Shown piece by piece: positions 63,343-64,000 of a DNA stretch of 64,000 bases. Below the pieces are notes generated by a model. It did no database searches. It was not told the origin of the DNA and was given only the letters and a program-made list of their open reading frames with translations. Origin of the DNA: Quercus robur. Lineage: Eukaryota; Streptophyta; Magnoliopsida; Fagales; Fagaceae. Where the stretch lies: the NCBI RefSeq assembly GCF_932294415.1, contig NC_065538.1:22103759-22167758 (forward strand). Direction: 5' to 3'. Position 1 is the first letter of the stretch. Every line of letters begins with the position of its first letter. The position numbers were made by a program, and so were the translations under genes.

Positions 63343-63590
63343 CTTGTTCTTGGTGACGGAGTCATTAACTTTAACAGCAGGGAACAAGAGGGTACCATTG
63401 GCCTGCATCTGGTAAAGCCTCTTTAACTCCAGTGGTTGTCTCTTCAGACCCACCAACAAATCTTTGCTTCATCTTGTGGTACCTCTTAGGATTTGTCTTC
63501 AACCCATCTCTGATAATGGTCAGCACAATCTGGAACTTGGCATTGTCGGTGGAAGCTGGGTCAGGAAGAGTCCCATTCTTCTCAAACAAC
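63343..63590 (-). pseudogene. S-adenosylhomocysteine hydrolase gene fragment
   Basis: The minus strand encodes LFEKNGTLPDPASTDNAKFQ, then IVLTIIRDGLKTNPKRYHKM and SEETTTGVK. In the next frame follow LYQMQANGTLLFP and VNDSVTKNK, ending at a donor AAG/GTAATA (63343). This matches plant SAHH, the cytosolic enzyme that clears S-adenosylhomocysteine, at a known exon end. One extra A near 63430 shifts the frame within the segment. Upstream the similarity stops at about 63590 without the earlier part of the enzyme, and no downstream exon is seen. It is a truncated, frameshifted copy. Confidence 0.85.
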
Positions 63591-63649
63591 TCCTCGGATT
63601 GGTTTGGATTCGCTGGTTGTGGTGGGTTTGTTGTTGGTGTGGGTCGATT

Positions 63650-63815
63650 GCTTTGTTTGTGTTTGGTCTCTGTTTGGTCGGTTGGTCCGTTGATGATTTT
63701 GGCCTGGGTTGTGATCTGGGTTTCATTTGTGTTTGGTCTCTGTTTGTGATCTGGGTCTCTGTCTGTGTGTGGTCTCTGTTTGTGATATGGGTCTTTGTTT
63801 GTGTTCGGTTTCCGT
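63650..63815 (+). repeat. Minisatellite of GTTTGTG/GGTCTCTG units
   Basis: The phrase tgtttggtctctgtttg and variants (tgtgatctgggt, tgtgtgtggtctctg) repeat about four times with a period near 45 bases. It borders a T run at 63818-63834. Confidence 0.75.
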
Positions 63816-63839
63816 CTTTTTTTTTTTTTTTTTTCTTTC

Positions 63840-64000
63840 GTTATCTGGGTTTGAGTTCTTGCTGGGTTTGAACTGGGAAGAATACGAAGAACAAGTTCTA
63901 ATGTTCTTCAAGAAAAATACGAAAAATAATGAAAAGTAATTTTTTTTTAATTAAAATAATGAAGAACAAGATTTAAGGTTTTAAAATTTAATTTAATTTA
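63840..64000. other. AT-rich window end
   Basis: No gene or repeat border is recognisable in this last stretch. Confidence 0.4.

Overview
The window is a stretch of plant nuclear DNA. Its genes have introns with GT..AG borders, it is AT-rich with long poly-A/T runs, and it is loaded with plant-type transposons. The gene families and the mix of LTR, LINE, hAT, CACTA, Stowaway and Helitron elements fit a eudicot, and I would guess a woody one (Fagales-like), but the sequence does not prove the species. I see no tRNA, rRNA or CRISPR.

Layout. 1-4963 is repeats: the end of a CACTA-type element at 827 and MITE-like inverted repeats. 5016-8024 is a five-exon sugar/inositol transporter-like gene with an unusual acidic N-terminus. 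9302-12350 is an IST1-like (ESCRT-III regulator) locus that lacks its first exon and has a frameshift and an in-frame stop, so it is probably a pseudogene. 13165-18710 is a young Ty1/copia element on the minus strand (380-bp LTRs, one difference seen). 18875-19606 is a hAT-type MITE. 19956-24676 is a nine-exon METTL22-like methyltransferase gene that reads cleanly. 27040-30703 is a dense array of subterminal repeats of a CACTA-like element, with tandem duplications, a 54-bp perfect palindrome and a hAT element inserted just inside the CACTA terminus.

From 32497 to 57126 the window is organised by a direct segmental duplication. Copy A (32497-33118 plus 43674-50768) is broken by insertions. 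Copy B (52503-57126) lies just upstream of the last large gene and keeps empty sites for those insertions. Comparing the copies defines a 10.6-kb Helitron (33119-43673, minus strand, 5' TC, 3' hairpin and CTAG, A/T insertion site). The Helitron itself carries a near full-length L1-type LINE (37492-43475) and what look like captured gene exons. Copy A also holds a hAT MITE, a Stowaway MITE and a second LINE derivative, which itself contains two GC-rich hAT-like elements. Between the copies lies a two-exon fragment of a protein disulfide isomerase-like gene.

57856-62364 is a four-exon gene of the DUF630/DUF632 family (ROLLED/ERECT LEAF, NRG2-like) with an N-myristoylation signal. Near the right edge, 63343-63590 is a frameshifted fragment of an S-adenosylhomocysteine hydrolase gene, followed by a minisatellite.

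Only three genes look intact (transporter, METTL22-like, DUF630/632). They have no evident functional link. I found no convincing new molecular system. The most informative structure is the duplicated block with filled and empty transposon sites.
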